DNA of 64,000 bases from NCBI GenBank assembly GCA_009363875.1, contig CM018698.1, positions 53,412,067 through 53,476,066 on the forward strand, read 5' to 3'. Source of the DNA: Mikania micrantha. Taxonomy: Eukaryota > Streptophyta > Magnoliopsida > Asterales > Asteraceae. Position numbers and translations under genes: made by a program. Below are positions 10,501 to 22,800 of the stretch, piece by piece; the stretch's first letter is position 1; each line of letters opens with the position of its first letter. The notes under the pieces were generated by a model that searched no databases, was not told the origin of the DNA, and saw only the letters and a list, made by a program, of their open reading frames with translations.

Positions 10501-12783
10501 AAAAAATCTATTTCTGTATGTATTTATTGTTTATATGTATGTTTGTCTTTATATGTATGTTTGTATATTTTGTATATGTATATATGCATCTGCGGCTCCT
10601 TGCTCCAAACGCACGCGCAAGACTAGACAATCCTCCAACACCTCCTACCACTCAAGCTTTTACACTGCCACCATAACCACCAATTCCTCCATCTATTTCT
10701 ATCTTCACCTCCAACTATCCGTTAGCTCTAAATCCAGCATCATGATATCTCATACCTCATAAACCACCGGTACGTCCGCCGCCCTCACCAAACTCACCTA
10801 ATTCTCCACGTTTGAAAGCATCATGACAACTAACACCACACATCTTCTACCACGAAACCAACAATCAATATTGCCCCACCGAATTGTTAAGGGATAAAAG
10901 TGATTAGGATAAAAGTATGGAGGATAATGGTTATCTCTTGTAAAATCACACAACCTTATTTTTGCAAGAAATCCATTTAATTTACAACTTCTTCTGACAT
11001 TTATCTTTGATGTGTTCTTCTCTCGGATCAATTAATATGAACACCTCTTACCTATTGGTCTAGTTGTATGGTGTCAAATACAAAACAAAAGTGGCGCGTG
11101 TTCGAAATTTTGCAACAACTAGGGTAAGTGATATTAAGGTGTAAAGAAAGAATCAGTGTTCAAAATCCCCTTCACTTGGTGAATCCAATTAACCACCACT
11201 ATCAAAACCAATATTTGAATAAAAACAAGAGAGATAAAGACAAGAACACACAGAGAAACCAATGTATATCTATTTATATATCTATGTACATATGAAAGTT
11301 TATGTGTTGTTAGATATTCTATTGTAATTGGTTTTCACTTGGTGATTGATAGAATAATAAAACAAACAAGTTAGGGGTTCCAAGGGAGCAACGACTCATT
11401 AGCGGGGGTCCGGGGGCAGCGCCCCTGGCAGCAGGGTCCAAGGGGCGGCAGCCCCTGGCAGATCAATGTTTCAAACGGATCAAAGTCAAATTTTTATCAT
11501 CTTACCTTTAGCAACCACATATTATTACTATAGATTAATTACTTATTTATATTTATATTTATAATTTTTAGAAAATATTAGAAAAAGAGCGCGTATAAAC
11601 CCGCCATTTTCCTTAACCTAGACCATTTTTGCCCATCTGCGATTCCTTAGCATCACCAGCACCAAAAAATCGACATTAACCCAACCACCACTCAACGCCG
11701 CACCATCTCTCCTCTGCCACTCCTTGCATCACCGCGAGCTTCTCCGTCTCAAGCTTTATCCTTCGCAAGAATTCTTTGTGGCAAGCTTTCTCAGTCGTAA
11801 GCTTCCTTTGTTGCTACTATCAATTCATACCTTATTTTGTATTGTTTACAAACCCTAAAGATCCCTGAGAACGTAATAAGGTATTAAATTACTTTTAGTA
11901 ACATGTATGAAATTGCTCTGTTTCTAAATGTTAACATCAATTAGTTAACACCCACAACAATTTCATTTTTAAAATGAGATTATTCCACTGTATGAACTCA
12001 CGAAAACCAATCCTAACATGATAGGGATTTTTCTTAAGTGGAACCATGAATAAATGATTGTTTAAGAAATTAACGTTTACTTCAACATTTGCATTTGACA
12101 AATTAGGGGTTTTCACTTTATCAAAGTTTTTTTCTTCATGTGCTTTACAACAACTATTTTACTAGTTGGTTTATTCATTTGATGGGGGTTATGTTGGTGT
12201 GTTGGTTGTAGATTATGGTTTTGCCCCATTAAATTGAATTATTTGTCTGTTGAAATATGTGAAATTATAATTATAGGATCAAAGTATAGGCCATGATTAT
12301 GTTTGCACACACTAATAATGTTCAACTTTTATTCTACAAATGAGTTTCATTGTAGTAGTGAACATGTTTTCTATTATATGAAATGGAAGTGAATAGATAC
12401 AAGTATTTGAAATTCATATTATTCAGTTCATGTTATGAAATTAACCTTTTGAACAGTATGGTTTTATTATTTGTTGTTTATTGTGTTCTTTAATTAACAC
12501 TATTGAATACTTTATTTCTTTAATTTCAAATTTCATGTGAAGACATATTCACCAACATTTCATTGTTTTGTTTATGAGAAATATTGTTTAATGAATGGCT
12601 ACCCACCTAACTACAACACTGTATACAGCTTGAATGAGTAGTTTAAGGATTGTATTTTAAGTTATGATGATTTATGTATAACAATTAGTGACAACATTTT
12701 TGGTTTTCTTGATTAAGCTTTTAGTATCTTTCTTGTTCGGTTCGATTGTTGTTTTTAATTTTGATTAGAGATAAATAAGAACC
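10501..12783 (+). other. CACTA 5' non-coding region upstream of TnpD
   Basis: There is no convincing coding sequence. It holds a TATGTATGTTTG-rich simple repeat (about 10515-10590), a Copia LTR fragment (11308-11461) and otherwise AT-rich sequence that could be 5' leader or intron. A last block of CACTA-type words lies at about 11510-11530. No promoter could be assigned with confidence. Confidence 0.5.
11308..11461 (+). repeat. Truncated Copia LTR related to that of Copia 1
   Basis: It begins TGTTAGATATTCTATTG, like the minus-strand start of the Copia 1 LTR. It carries the same GC-rich block in the same order: GGTTCCAAGGG, GCGGGGGTC, GGGGGCAGCGCCCC, GGGTCCAAGGGGCGGCAGCCCC. No gag or second LTR accompanies it, so it is a fragment or deletion remnant. 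Confidence 0.65.
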
Positions 12784-15640
12784 ATGTCAACAATTGATAA
12801 GAGTTGGATTAAATTGGGAAACCGGAATTCTCCACAGTTCTTAAAAGGTCTTCAAAACTTTGTAGAGATTGCCAAAAACCATGTCAATGGTCAAGGTAAA
12901 GCATGTTGCTGTTGTATACGATGTGCCAATTCGTGTCGACATGATTTGGAAACAATTTATGCTCATATACACTCTCATGGGTTTCTACAAGCATATCAGA
13001 TATGGAATCATCATGGTGAGAAATATGGTAATCATGACGAGATTGCGGCTCTTTTTGCTCGAAGAACACACCCGACAACAACAAATCATGAGATGTTTGA
13101 TATGATTGATGATGTTTTGGCAGAGCAGGATATAAACGAAGATAATACAAATGATGATGGAAATGGTTTAGACCCTGAATTTGATGCATTGTTTAAGGAG
13201 CTCAATATTGAGTTATACCCTGGTTGTAATTGGATGTCTTCCCTAAACGTCATAGGAAAATTAATGCATATTAAAGTGATCAAAAAATGGACGAATAGTT
13301 CTTTTGACCAACTTTTGGAGTTTTTAAAAGTTGCATTCCCAAAAGAAAATCATATTCCAGCCTCACACTATGAAGCTAAAAAGAAGCTGAGAAAGATAGG
13401 ATTAGGATACGAATCTATTCATGTTTGCATTAATGATTGAGCATTATTTTGGAAAGATGACGAGAACTTGGATAACTGTCCTATTTGTAACATAAGCAGA
13501 TGGGTTGATGAAAACACAAAGGGGAAGAAATCAAGAAAGTACCAAATAAAGTGTTGCGTTACTTTCCTTTAACTTCTTGGCTTCGAAGAAGGTATAGTTC
13601 AAGATTCACAGCGAAAGATATGATTTGGCATAATACAGGGCGCTCACCAGATGGTATCATGCGACATCCGGTTGATGGAAAGGCATGGCAAGATTTTGAC
13701 CAGAGATATTCTGATTTTGCCAGAGAACCCAGGAATGTCCACTTAGGTTTGGCTGCAGATGGATTTAATCCATTCGGTAACATGAGTTTGTCTTACAGTA
13801 TGTGGCCGGTAGTGTTGACAACATACAATACACCACCATGGTTATGTATGAAAGAGTCTTCTTTCATGTTGACTTTGTTGATTCCTGGCCCTAAATCACC
13901 TGGAAAAGACATTGATGTTTTCCTAAGACCTTTGGTGGATGAGTTTAAAATGTTGTGGACTAAAGGAGTCCAAACAAGAGATGCATCAACCAATACTATA
14001 TTCAATATGCGTGCGGCATTATTATGGACTATCAACGATTATCCTGCTTGTAGTACGTTGTCTGGATGGATTGGTCAAGGGTATAAAGCATGCCCTACAT
14101 GTAATATAGATACACCCTCACGTCGTGTAAGAAATAAGATATCCTTTGTAGGTCATAGACGATTCTTGCCCCGTAATGATAAATTGAGGGAAAGTTTGTT
14201 TTTTGATGGGAAAATAGAGACAAAACAAGCTCCTAAACGATTGAGCAATGAACAAATATTACAACAACTAAATAGTGTCCCTGATCGTGTTCCGGGTAAA
14301 CATCAAATGTATGAAGGTGTAAAAAGAAAGAGTGATGTGTCAGAATTGAATTGGACCAAACGAAGTATATTCTTTGAGCTGGATTATTGGCCTTCACTCC
14401 AACTAAAACACAATCTTGATGTTATGCATGTAGAAAAAAATGTCTGTGAAAGCTTATTGGGTACCTTATTGATGAATGAAAAGTCGAAAGACACACATAA
14501 AGCAAGACAAGACTTGAAAGATATGGGTATTCGACCAAATCTGTGGCTAAAAACGCAAAAAACCAAAGTCAACCAACCACAAGCTTCTTACACTTTCACC
14601 CCTAAAGATCGAGAGCATTTTTGTAAATTTATTAAAGGTGTGAGATTACCTGATGGTTTTGGATCAAACTTTAAAAGTAAGGTGCCTCCTAATAATTCAA
14701 ATATAATCGAATTAAAGTCTCATGATTATCATATCCTCATGCAACGATTACTACGAATAGGGATTCGAGCAGGTTTGCCTTTGAATGTTTCAACAACAAT
14801 CAATGACCTTTGCACCTTCTTCAAAAAAATTTGTGCACGATCAGTAGATGTGAACGACATGGTTAAAGCACAAAAGGAAGTGGTAAAGATATTATGCAAT
14901 TTGGAATTAATATATCCTCTAGTATTTTTTGACATAATGGTTCATCTAATTCTTCATTTACCTGAAGAAGCGATTCTTGGTGGGCCTGTGTATATGAGAT
15001 GGATGTATCCTTTTGAATGATACATGAAAAAACTGAAAGCTTATGTGAGAAACAAAGCCAAGCCTGAGGGCTCAATAGCAGAGGGTTATGTTGCAAATGA
15101 AGCTTTGACATTCTGCTCCATGTATCTTGAGGATATTCAAACCAAATTCAATCGTCCTGATAGAAATGCTGACGCTGGCATTCCAAAGAGGAATTTGGCT
15201 GTATTTTCATCACAATGTCAACCAATTTCATGAAAAAACAATCAAACCACTTAATTTGGAGGAAACAAAATCATTAGGATGGTTTGTATTGAACAATTGT
15301 GATGAAATTAAACACTATAAAGCATAAGTTTTTTTTATTGTTTTCTATTTTTCAATTTTGCTTCTATTATGAACTAATTTAAACCTTTTTGTCTTTCATC
15401 TAGTGAATTTCGATCTAAATTTCCTGGACGCGATTTGGAAACAAACTTTTTCTCATGGTTTAAATATGAAGCAGATAAATCCTCATCTTCGTCACATAGA
15501 ATTAACCTCATTGGCATGTGGTCCATTAAATATGTCTCCAGAGTGTACCAACGAATTAGCCTCATTGGCATGTGGTCCATTAAATGCATATTCTTACACT
15601 GCTTGCATAGTCAATGGTGTTAGATGTATGGGAGTCTCCT
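12784..15640 (+). pseudogene. CACTA transposase TnpD-like, broken
   Basis: The ATG at 12784 (MSTIDKSWI) opens a transposase-associated domain with CCCCIRCANSCRHD and HIHSHGFLQAYQIW. The Transposase_21-type catalytic region follows (WHNTGRSPDGIMRHPVDGKAW, LGLAADGFNPFGN, YKACPTCNIDT, KHNLDVMHVEKNVCESLLGT), then a DUF4218-like part (YPFE ... YVRNKAKPEGSIAEGYV). A probable intron ends at the AG at about 15400-15402. The next exon carries LACGPLN ... CIVNGVR. Lesions are TGA at 13438-13440, a one-base frameshift near 13535, TGA at 15018-15020 (CGA to TGA type), a frameshift near 15225 and another in the last exon, which also has a 54-base direct duplication (starts 15499 and 15553). Copia 2 cuts the gene at 15681. 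Confidence 0.88.
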
Positions 15641-15680
15641 ACATGGTTGGGTTGCATTCTGTAGTTGATATATATATATA

Positions 15681-16315
15681 TGTAGGAACACCGTTCACAA
15701 AATAAACAAATACTTTTATTATTCAATTACTCGAATTACAATTCAGAGAAATACAAAATCTAAAATAAAGTAATACATGAAATATAAAAATGCTAAAATT
15801 GAAATTATAAGAAGAAATATAAAACAAGATGAAACGAACTGAAATGAATTCGGTGGCTGAGGATTTCTGTTCAACAGAGGTCCCTTAAAACAGATTTCGG
15901 GCCACCCAGGTGAACCCGACTGTTTCCCAGGGTACAACATCCGAAGCAGTGTGTACTGCCGGAGTTAACCGAAAACCCGAAACTTCACCTGAAACAAGAG
16001 TGTTTCACACGAGAACCGATCGTTGTAGTTTGTTGAGAATTCAACAAAGCAAATGATTGTGTTTGGAACCTTTGGAGCTTGTGTGTATATATCTCAAGTG
16101 GTGTAGTGATCTCAAATTCTAGCAACTTCAACAAGAGGCCAAATGCCTCTATTTATACTTGTAGTCTTGGCATTTCAAAGGTTGCCATTAAGCCCACTAA
16201 CTAGCATATTCATGGCCAATTGCCCACTAACAAGCACCATATTCATGACAAATGAATTGGTATATGAAAGGTTTTTATTTCTTTTTTCTTTTTCTTTTCA
16301 CACAAAATTCCAACA
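15681..16315 (-). repeat. 3' LTR of Copia 2
   Basis: It is 635 bp, the same length as its partner at 45861-46495, from which it differs at only a scatter of positions. A minus-strand TATA box (GTATAAATAGAGG) lies at 16146-16158. Confidence 0.92.
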
Positions 16316-16826
16316 ATCGCCCACATGAAAATAAAACGATCCTTACACTCAAGCGTCACGATAAAATTTCAGCGGTTGAGTATTGCAGGAGAAGTAGGTG
16401 TTCCCTTTGAACCCTCCTTTGTGATATGCACTTTGTCTCCTAGAGATTAGTAGACGCGATGTCCTTGAACCAATCCTTGTTTACGTAGACGTTATTACAT
16501 GTCACATAATACTCTTCCTGGTATGGTTAACCCCTCATTGTCGTGTCCGTTATGGTCATGGAACACTAGCCTGGTTCTGCAAGATCTCTAAGATTTGCGC
16601 CCCCCACAAATCCATTCAAAGCGACCCACTTCTCTCTCACATAGGTGATTTCACACAAATCATTAAAAGCCGTATGCTTATCCTCCATTGCTATCACTGA
16701 TTTGATAAAGGAATGAACTAGGAAGTATTCAACTCCCTTTCTATATTTGAGGTACTCCCCCACAGTGACCTTAATTCATACAATTAGGTTGTCCTATTGA
16801 GCCTAGGTCATGGGATCTCCAATCTT
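16316..16826 (-). other. Copia 2 polypurine tract and 3' untranslated region
   Basis: On the minus strand the sequence next to the LTR reads CATGTGGGCGAT then TGTTGG, the usual Copia polypurine tract and LTR junction (tract about 16316-16328). The rest of the interval, between the RNase H stop and the tract, has no protein-like frame. Confidence 0.7.
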
Positions 16827-17231
16827 CTAGGATAGGTTTTCCTTTGTACAAACTTGTTCGAAGGGCTTTAGTCCCATTCCTCTTGACGACTTGTGCACTA
16901 ACTCTCTGCTTAAGCCTTTTGTAAACGGATCCGCTATGTTATCTTTTGACCTCACATAGTCAATTGAGATAACTCCCATTGAGAGTAGTTGTCGTATCGT
17001 ATTGTGTCTACGTCTAATGTGCCGTGATTTGCCTTTATACATTGCACTTTGAGCTCTACCAATAGCCGATTGGCAATCACAATGTATGCAAATAGCTGAC
17101 ATAGGCTTTGGCCATCCTGGAACGTCTTCCACAAATTGACGTAGCCATTCTGCTTCTTTTCCAGCTTTATCTAACGCGATAAACTCAGATTCCATCGTAG
17201 ATCTAGCTATAAGAGTTTGCTTGGACGACTT
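16827..17231 (-). pseudogene. Copia 2 RNase H, C-terminal half, separated from the rest of pol
   Basis: On the minus strand the frame opens at the Gypsy A junction as SSKQTLIARSTMESEFIAL, the usual Copia RNase H sequence after AWKS. It continues through EAEWLRQF, CDCQSAIGRAQ, HIRRRHNTIRQLL and DNIADPFTKGL to a stop at 16827-16829. The matching upstream half ends at 41354 with GGAAIAWKS. The two parts are separated by the 24.1-kb Gypsy A, so no single product can be made. Confidence 0.9.
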
Positions 17232-18843
17232 TGTGACAATTCGACTTTTCGGATTAATACTGTTAACCTAGAAACTAACAAGAAGTGTTTTGAAATGTCA
17301 CAAAATCAAATTGTAAGGGTTTGTATTAAACAAAATTGACCCAAAAATGATTTAATTACAAGAATAGACCTTGGAAAAGGTTATAGGTAGCAATTTTGAC
17401 TTTTACAAGTCAAAAATTCGAATATATGGCTTGTAAATCGAAATTCATAGTAAATCATGGTTAGAAAACGAATTCAACACTTTCTTAACTCACATTGATG
17501 GTGAGTAACATCTGAGATACGTTATGGAACTCTTCAATCATCGAATTTATTCAGAAATTGGTTACAAAACTCGAAACCGTAGCCCTACATATCTAAAACC
17601 TCAACATTCGATCAAATTTCGCAAAATTGAACTCTCAGAGACTCTATTCGGCACCCTTAGGCTCATTAGCATCCAACAACTCAACCTTAGAAGCTACAGT
17701 GAGAAGGATCGATTGTGAGGTTAGCCGAACTTGACCTTTAAGCCGATTAACATCAATTCGAGGTCCAACCAGGTAAAAATTGTTTCCTACACATCCTAAA
17801 TAGGTCGACTAAGCGAAGCCTTATGTGTATTACAAGTTCTAATATCGAATTCCAAGAATTCGACTATTAGGGTTCATCACGAATACGGATTTGGGGGTTT
17901 CCACTCAAACATGATCATAAATCAAATTAAAGCATATTAGTAGTTTCGTGATGTTCCATTGAACGAAAAACCTATGTTGATTTCATCTCATTATATCGTA
18001 TTGAATGATTTCAATATTAGGGTTCATGTTAAGAAACCGATTTGGGGGTTTCTTGTTTAAACAGTTTAATGATCGAATCCAATCACATAGTTACTTCCAG
18101 AAGATGCCGACTAAGAAACACCATGTATCAATTGGGTGTTTTAATAACGAATTGAACGAGTTCGGATTCTAGGGCTCATCCTAGAATACCATTTGGGGGT
18201 TTTAATCAATAAGGGATTAAAAATCAAATCAAATCATATCATTAGTTTCTAAGAGGTTCGATTTATGAAAACCATATACCAATTTGATCAATTCATAATG
18301 AATTCTGTGAATCCGATTATTAGGGTCCTAAGAATAACTTGCCAAAACATGCGTTAGCATGCAACAGTCAGCTTCGGTGTCGACCACTTATGTAAATAGT
18401 ATAAATGACTAGCTATCATGACTATGCATGTGTGATTATGTTATCTGCAAACTTTATATTCAAACTGTGGTTTCAACATTTGTGAATGCTTAAACCTGTG
18501 TAATGCACCAACCTTTGTGTTGACTTGATTTACATGTTTTCTCAGGACGCTAAGGTGCACAAGAAAGCAGGCATGGAGTAGGAGATTGAGTCGCATGCAT
18601 GTCTTTACATTATAGTTATTTGCATTTGAACATTTGAAAACTTGGCATTGTAATTTACATTTTACAACTGTTATTGTTTTAAAACGCTTCCGCAAACTTT
18701 GAAAATTTTGATGTTACAGTTTTAGACCAAAGTATGTTTTGAAATTCATATAGAGGTCTTCGTTATGTCTAATGATCTGAGATCCTGGTTTGTCACGTTC
18801 CCAAACGGTATGATTCCGTTAGTTGAAAATTGAGGGTGTGACA
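17232..18843 (+). repeat. 5' LTR of Gypsy A, shortened (1612 bp)
   Basis: The first about 430 bases and last about 500 bases closely match the 3' LTR (38622-39050 and about 40853-41353). The middle is different and shorter by about 1.1 kb. It has about three degenerate copies of a roughly 155-base unit, each with 'TAGGGTTCAT ... TTTGGGGGTTT ... TAGTTTC' (about 17865-18320). No gene is visible. Confidence 0.88.
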
Positions 18844-18846
18844 GAT

Positions 18847-18859
18847 TGGTATCAGAGCC
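18847..18859 (+). other. Primer binding site (tRNA-iMet type) of Gypsy A
   Basis: TGGTATCAGAGCC lies three bases after the LTR end (TGTGACA at 18843). It is complementary to the 3' end of initiator methionine tRNA, the usual primer of plant LTR elements. Confidence 0.93.
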
Positions 18860-19026
18860 ATTGGTTATAGCGAACTAGGTTTGCATTTGTAAACTTAGAA
18901 TATAACTGTTAGACATTAGACACGCATACTTACACATATCACTTAGAAATTACATATGACATTATGTGATAGACTTGTTTACACATTCCACGACACTGCA
19001 CTTACATATGGTATTATGTAACAGGC

Positions 19027-19665
19027 ATGGCATCTTCATCATCAGCACCATACATATACATTGATGATTCGGAGGATGAGGAGTCGGTAGTTCCAGTACC
19101 ACCATCATCACCAGCACCATCTATCCCATCTCCTCCACCATCTAAGAGAGATGATTCCGACCCTGAGGAGGATCCGGATGAGGATCCGGAGGAGGAGCCA
19201 GCTGAGGATTCAGATGAGGATCCGGATGAGGATCTGGAGGAGGAGCCAGCGGAGGGTACTCAGGAGATTCCTGCTGAGGGACCTTCTACCCATCCACCAC
19301 CAGCATTGGATGTTCCTGAGCCTAAGAGGCAACGGACTGACTCTGAGGAGATTGCCAAACTACGTGAGGACTTGTACTGGGCAAATGATAGGATTGAGTA
19401 CAATGTTCGGGAACTCTGGGATGCGAATGAAAGACAAGATAACCTTGCCAACCTGGTTAATGGGATGCGGGATGAGATCATCCAGTTGACTGGTCTTCTT
19501 CAAGCTTCTGAGAACCGAGCTGAGATTCTGGAAGGCAGACTTGTAGCCTTGGATGATTTGGTGGTCTCGGAGAATGAAGAAGAGGATGAAGAGGAGGAAG
19601 GGGAGGAACCAGCACCAGCTGTTGATTCTGATCCTGAATCCACTATCGATGACCCAGAGGACTGA
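19027..19665 (+). CDS. Accessory ORF ahead of gag in Gypsy A: acidic, coiled-coil protein of unknown function
   Basis: This is a 212-codon ORF from ATG at 19027 to TGA at 19663-19665, without visible lesions, between the primer site and gag. Residues 1-45 are Ser/Pro-rich with an early acidic patch (DDSEDEESV). Residues 45-80 are repeats of EDPDEDPEEEPAE, partly encoded by a 48-base-period duplication (starts 19168 and 19216). Residues about 105-175 are heptad-like and probably a coiled coil (EEIAKLREDLYWANDRIEY). Residues 178-212 are again Glu/Asp-rich. No catalytic motif is visible. It is in a different frame from gag, and a pyrimidine-rich AG (TTTCTTTTAACTAG, ending at 19890) just before the gag ATG could be a splice acceptor. 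It is part of the element, not a host gene; its role is unknown. Confidence 0.7.
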   Translation: MASSSSAPYIYIDDSEDEESVVPVPPSSPAPSIPSPPPSKRDDSDPEEDPDEDPEEEPAEDSDEDPDEDLEEEPAEGTQEIPAEGPSTHPPPALDVPEPKRQRTDSEEIAKLREDLYWANDRIEYNVRELWDANERQDNLANLVNGMRDEIIQLTGLLQASENRAEILEGRLVALDDLVVSENEEEDEEEEGEEPAPAVDSDPESTIDDPED

Positions 19666-19898
19666 GTTAGTTAGACTTATTAGGGGCGGGTTGTGTCCCT
19701 ACACTAGATGTTTGGAAAATTTATGTTTTGATTTTGAAAGTATTGTACTCAAATCAGATTATTATCTATTGAAAGCTATTATTTACTGACAACAGTTGTG
19801 TTGATTTCTACATTACATGATTGTTGTTTGTTGTATTGTTTACACATGTCACATTGGACTTTGATAACACTTTAACGTTTCTTTTAACTAGGAAGATA

Positions 19899-22800
19899 AT
19901 GGCCGGAGAGAACGTACAAATGACAGTTGCTGAGCTCAATGAGCTGATCAATAACAGGGTCGCGGAGGCAATCGCGAACTACGTTCAGACACACACTACA
20001 GGGCCACAGGGTCCAGCAGGGGGATTGGTGAATCCACCGGTGTGCACGTTCAAGATGTTCTTGGACTGTAAACCACATAACTTCAAGGGATCGGAGGGGG
20101 CCATTGGAATCCTTCGATGGATTGAGAAAGCGAAGTCAGTTTTTGAAATGTGTAACTGTCCTGAGGAGAATAAGGTAAAGTATGCTACTGGAACATTGGA
20201 GGGTCCAGCATTGACTTGGTGGAACTCGAATGTTCAAACTCTGGGATTGGGTGAGGCCAATGCCTTAACTTGGAATGGATTCAAGACTTTACTACAGGAG
20301 GAGTACTGTCCTCGCAGTGAGATGCAGAAACTGGAGGAGGAGTATTGGCACCTTAAGATGGAGGGGTCAAACATTGAGGTATACACGACCCTGTCACATG
20401 AACTGGCCAGACTTCTACCTCACATGGCTACTCCCGCAAGAAAGTGGATAGAGAGGTACATCGGGGGATTGGTGCCTCAGATCCAGGGATTGGTCACTTC
20501 TGCAAATCCCACAACAATTCAACAAGCTGTTCGACTGGCGCACCAATTGACTGATCAGGCAGTGTTACAGGGAACTCTGCCTAAACGAACATCAGCTACT
20601 AAGGTGGGAGACCACAAGAGGAAGTGGGAAGGTAACAACTCCAAGAGTTACAACCAACAGTCGTTTCAGCAGAACCGGAAGCAAGATTCAAACAAGTCTT
20701 ACCACAATTCGAACAGTGGTCAGCAGTCGTCATCAGGGGGTTATATTGGTAAACATCCAAAGTGCAACAGGTCTGGATTTCATCATACAGGAAATCAGTG
20801 TGGTAAAATTAAGTGTCAACGGTGTGGTAAAGTTGGTCATGTAGCTAAGGATTGCCGCGGAGAGCTGCAAAACAACTCCAACAATCAGAATAACAATCAG
20901 AACAACGCACCGCAGGGTTGTTTTGAGTGTGGTAAGATGGGGCACTTTAAAAAGGATTGCCCACAACTCAAGAAAGGCGGGGCTAACGATGCAAATGGCA
21001 ACGGCAATGGCAACGGCAATGGCAATGGCACCAATAATAACAACAACAACAATGGTGCTAGGGGCAGGGCGTTTGTGATCGGAGGGCGTCAGGCATGGGA
21101 GGATCCCAACATTGTCACGGGTACGTTCCTCTTAAATAATCACTATGCCTCTATGCTATTTGACACTGGTGCAGACCGGAGTTTTGTGTCTAGTTCATTC
21201 TCTAAGTTGTTAAATGTTAGTTCCACTGCCTTAGAAAACCCATACACTGTAGAACTAGCTGATGGCAAGTTAATTGTAGTAGAACATATCCTTAAGGGAT
21301 GTATCCTTGATTTGATGGGTCAAACATTGGAAATTGATCTTATGCCTATTGCTTTAGGCAGTTTTGATGTAGTCATTGGCATTGACTGGTTGTCCAAACA
21401 CCAGGCTGAAATAGTATGCTATGAAAAGATTGTTCATATACCTCTTTCGCATGGAGAGACATTGTATGTACAAGGCGAGAAGAGCAGTACGCCACTGCGT
21501 CTCATATCTTGTATGAAAGCACACCAATGTCTGCGGAAAGGTCATACAGCAGTTATAGCACTTATAACTGAGAAGCCGGTAGCTGAGAAGAAGATTGAAG
21601 ACATTCCAATAGTTTGTGAATTTCCGGAAGTATTTCCAGAAGACTTACCTGGATTACAATCTATCAGACAGGTGGAATTCCGAATCGACCTTACACCAGA
21701 TGCAGCACCGATAGCTAGGGCGCCTTATTGACTTGCACCATCGGAGATGCAAGAGTTATCTACACAACTACAAGAGTTGTTAGATTAGGGCTTTATACGA
21801 CCTAGTTTTTCGCCGTGGGGAGCTCCAGTCTTATTTGTCAAGAAGAAGGACGGGACTTTCCGTATGTGTATCGATTACCGGGAACTTAACAAGGTTACTA
21901 TCAAAAACCGGTATCCGTTACCTAGAATTGACGATCTGTTCGATCAGTTGCAAGGTTCGAGTTACTACTCGAAGATTGATCTCAGATCGGGTTATCATCA
22001 ACTAAGATTCCAGGAGGAGGACATTCCAAAGACAGCATTTAGGACACGCTATGGCCATTATGAGTTCTTGGTCATGCCATTTGGGTTGACAAACGCTCCA
22101 GCTGTATTTATGGATCTCATGAATCGTGTTTGTAAACCTTACCTTGATAAGTTTGTCATTGTTTTCATTGATGACATACTCATCTATTCTCAAACTGAGG
22201 AGGAACACGCTGAACATCTTCAATTGTTGTTGGAATTACCGAAGCAGGAACAATTGTACGCTAAGTTCTCGAAATGTGACTTCTGGATGCGAGAAGTTCA
22301 ATTCTTGGGTCATATAGTCAATGAAAAGGGTATACATGTTGATCCAGCAAAGATTGAAGCGATTAAGAATTGGGAAGCACCAAAGACCCCTACCGAGGTA
22401 CGACAATTCCTTGGTTTGGCTGGTTATTATCGACGATTCATTAAGGGATTCTCAAAGATCGCTCAACCACTTACAGCTCTTACGCACAAAGGAACGAAGT
22501 ATAACTGGACGGATAAACAGGAAGCTGCATTCCAATTATTGAAACAGAAACTCTGCAGTGCACCGATTCTGTCCTTACCGGAAGGGACGGAAGACTTTGT
22601 GGTGTATTGTGATGCATCTGCACAGAGTTTGGGATGTGTGTTGATGCAACGTGATAAAGTGATTGCTTATGCTTCAAGGAAACTACGACCACACGAAAAG
22701 AATTACACTACTCATGACTTGGAGTTAGGAGCAGTGGTTTTTGCTTTGAAAATTTGGAGGCATTACTTATACGGAACCAAGTGTACCATTTACACTGATC

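Noticed and set aside
10535..10762. 75-codon ORF starting MYVCLYMYVCIF
   Set aside because: It arises from a TATGTATGTTTG simple repeat in CACTA non-coding sequence.
19151..19489. 112-codon Arg-rich ORF in another frame of the Gypsy A accessory ORF
   Set aside because: It is the shifted reading of the Glu/Asp repeats (GAGGATCCGG read as RIRRR) and ends early; the acidic frame has the better start and composition.
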